A DNA stretch of 5,432 nucleotides from an uncultured Muribaculaceae bacterium. Its GTDB lineage: Bacteria; Bacteroidota; Bacteroidia; Bacteroidales; Muribaculaceae. The DNA lies in contig CALHWU010000167.1 of the NCBI GenBank assembly GCA_938039795.1, positions 1 to 5,432 of the forward strand, read 5' to 3'. The translations under genes and the position numbers were made by a program. The notes under the pieces are model-generated. The model had not been told where the DNA came from. It worked only from the letters and a program-made list of their open reading frames with translations, and ran no database searches. Numbering within the stretch: the stretch's first letter is position 1; every line of letters starts with the position of its first letter. Positions 5,269-5,432 of this stretch are shown piece by piece.

Positions 5269-5432
5269 ATGACAATGACAGATCCCCGACTTATATCGAT
5301 CGATGATTTCGACTATCCTTTGCCCGACAGTCTCATAGCACGTCATCCTCTGGCCCAGCGCGATGCATGCCGCCTTATGGTGCGTCATGCCGACGGCGCG
5401 CTCGAAGAACGTATATTCTCAGATCTTCCCCG
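5269..5432 (+). CDS. queA: QueA-family S-adenosylmethionine:tRNA ribosyltransferase-isomerase, N-terminal fragment
   Basis: QueA transfers and isomerises the ribosyl part of S-adenosylmethionine onto preQ1-modified tRNA, making epoxyqueuosine in the wobble position of tRNAs for Asp, Asn, His and Tyr. Only the first 54 codons are present; the frame is open to the right edge. The fragment contains the family's N-terminal pattern: IDDFDYPLPDSLIARHPLAQ (residues 10-29) followed by RDACRLMV, and an acidic stretch leading to IFSDLP. It is comparable to the 'FDYELPEELIAQHP..RDASRLLVL' pattern known from E. coli. ATG at 5269 is chosen; an in-frame ATG two codons later (5275) is an alternative. Bacteroidales often carry a second, longer QueA-like paralogue, and this fragment cannot decide which one this is. 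It is divergent from rplS. Confidence 0.8.
   Translation, partial: MTMTDPRLISIDDFDYPLPDSLIARHPLAQRDACRLMVRHADGALEERIFSDLP

Overview
The window looks like ordinary chromosomal sequence from the order Bacteroidales, most likely a Muribaculaceae/Bacteroidaceae relative. This rests on three things: near-full-length resemblance of several proteins to Bacteroides/Porphyromonas versions recalled from memory, Bacteroidetes-type promoters (TTTG, about 20 bp, TAnnTTTG), and A/T-rich start regions without a Shine-Dalgarno. Base composition is balanced and coding density is high. I see no mobile element, CRISPR array, tRNA or rRNA.

Layout, left to right. (1) The 3' end of lepA (elongation factor 4), plus strand, enters from the left edge and stops at 572. 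(2) nhaA, a Na+/H+ antiporter, lies at 648-2084 and ends in a strong intrinsic terminator (2113-2155). (3) A 235-bp intergenic region carries a textbook Bacteroidetes promoter (2165-2196) and an approximately 120-nt potentially structured leader. (4) A two-component system follows: histidine kinase rprX (2320-3834) and OmpR-family regulator rprY (3861-4568), 26 bp apart and presumably co-transcribed. (5) A bidirectional terminator (4594-4639) separates rprY from the convergent rplS. (6) rplS (ribosomal protein L19) is on the minus strand at 4658-5017, with a clear promoter at 5102-5133 and a leader of about 80 nt containing hairpins. (7) A divergent plus-strand gene, a QueA-family tRNA-modification enzyme, starts at 5269 and runs off the right edge; its -7 element sits only about 12 bp from the start codon.

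How they fit together: lepA, rplS and queA serve translation. nhaA and rprXY are envelope/ion-homeostasis genes. RprY of Porphyromonas gingivalis has been linked to Na+-NQR regulation, so its position beside a Na+/H+ antiporter is suggestive, though the terminator shows the two are separate transcription units.

I found no convincing undescribed multi-gene system. The best leads are regulatory: the rplS start codon in the loop of an A/U hairpin formed by two copies of TTTAATTAAA, the tandem hairpins upstream of it, and the 5'-terminal stem-loop of the rprX leader.
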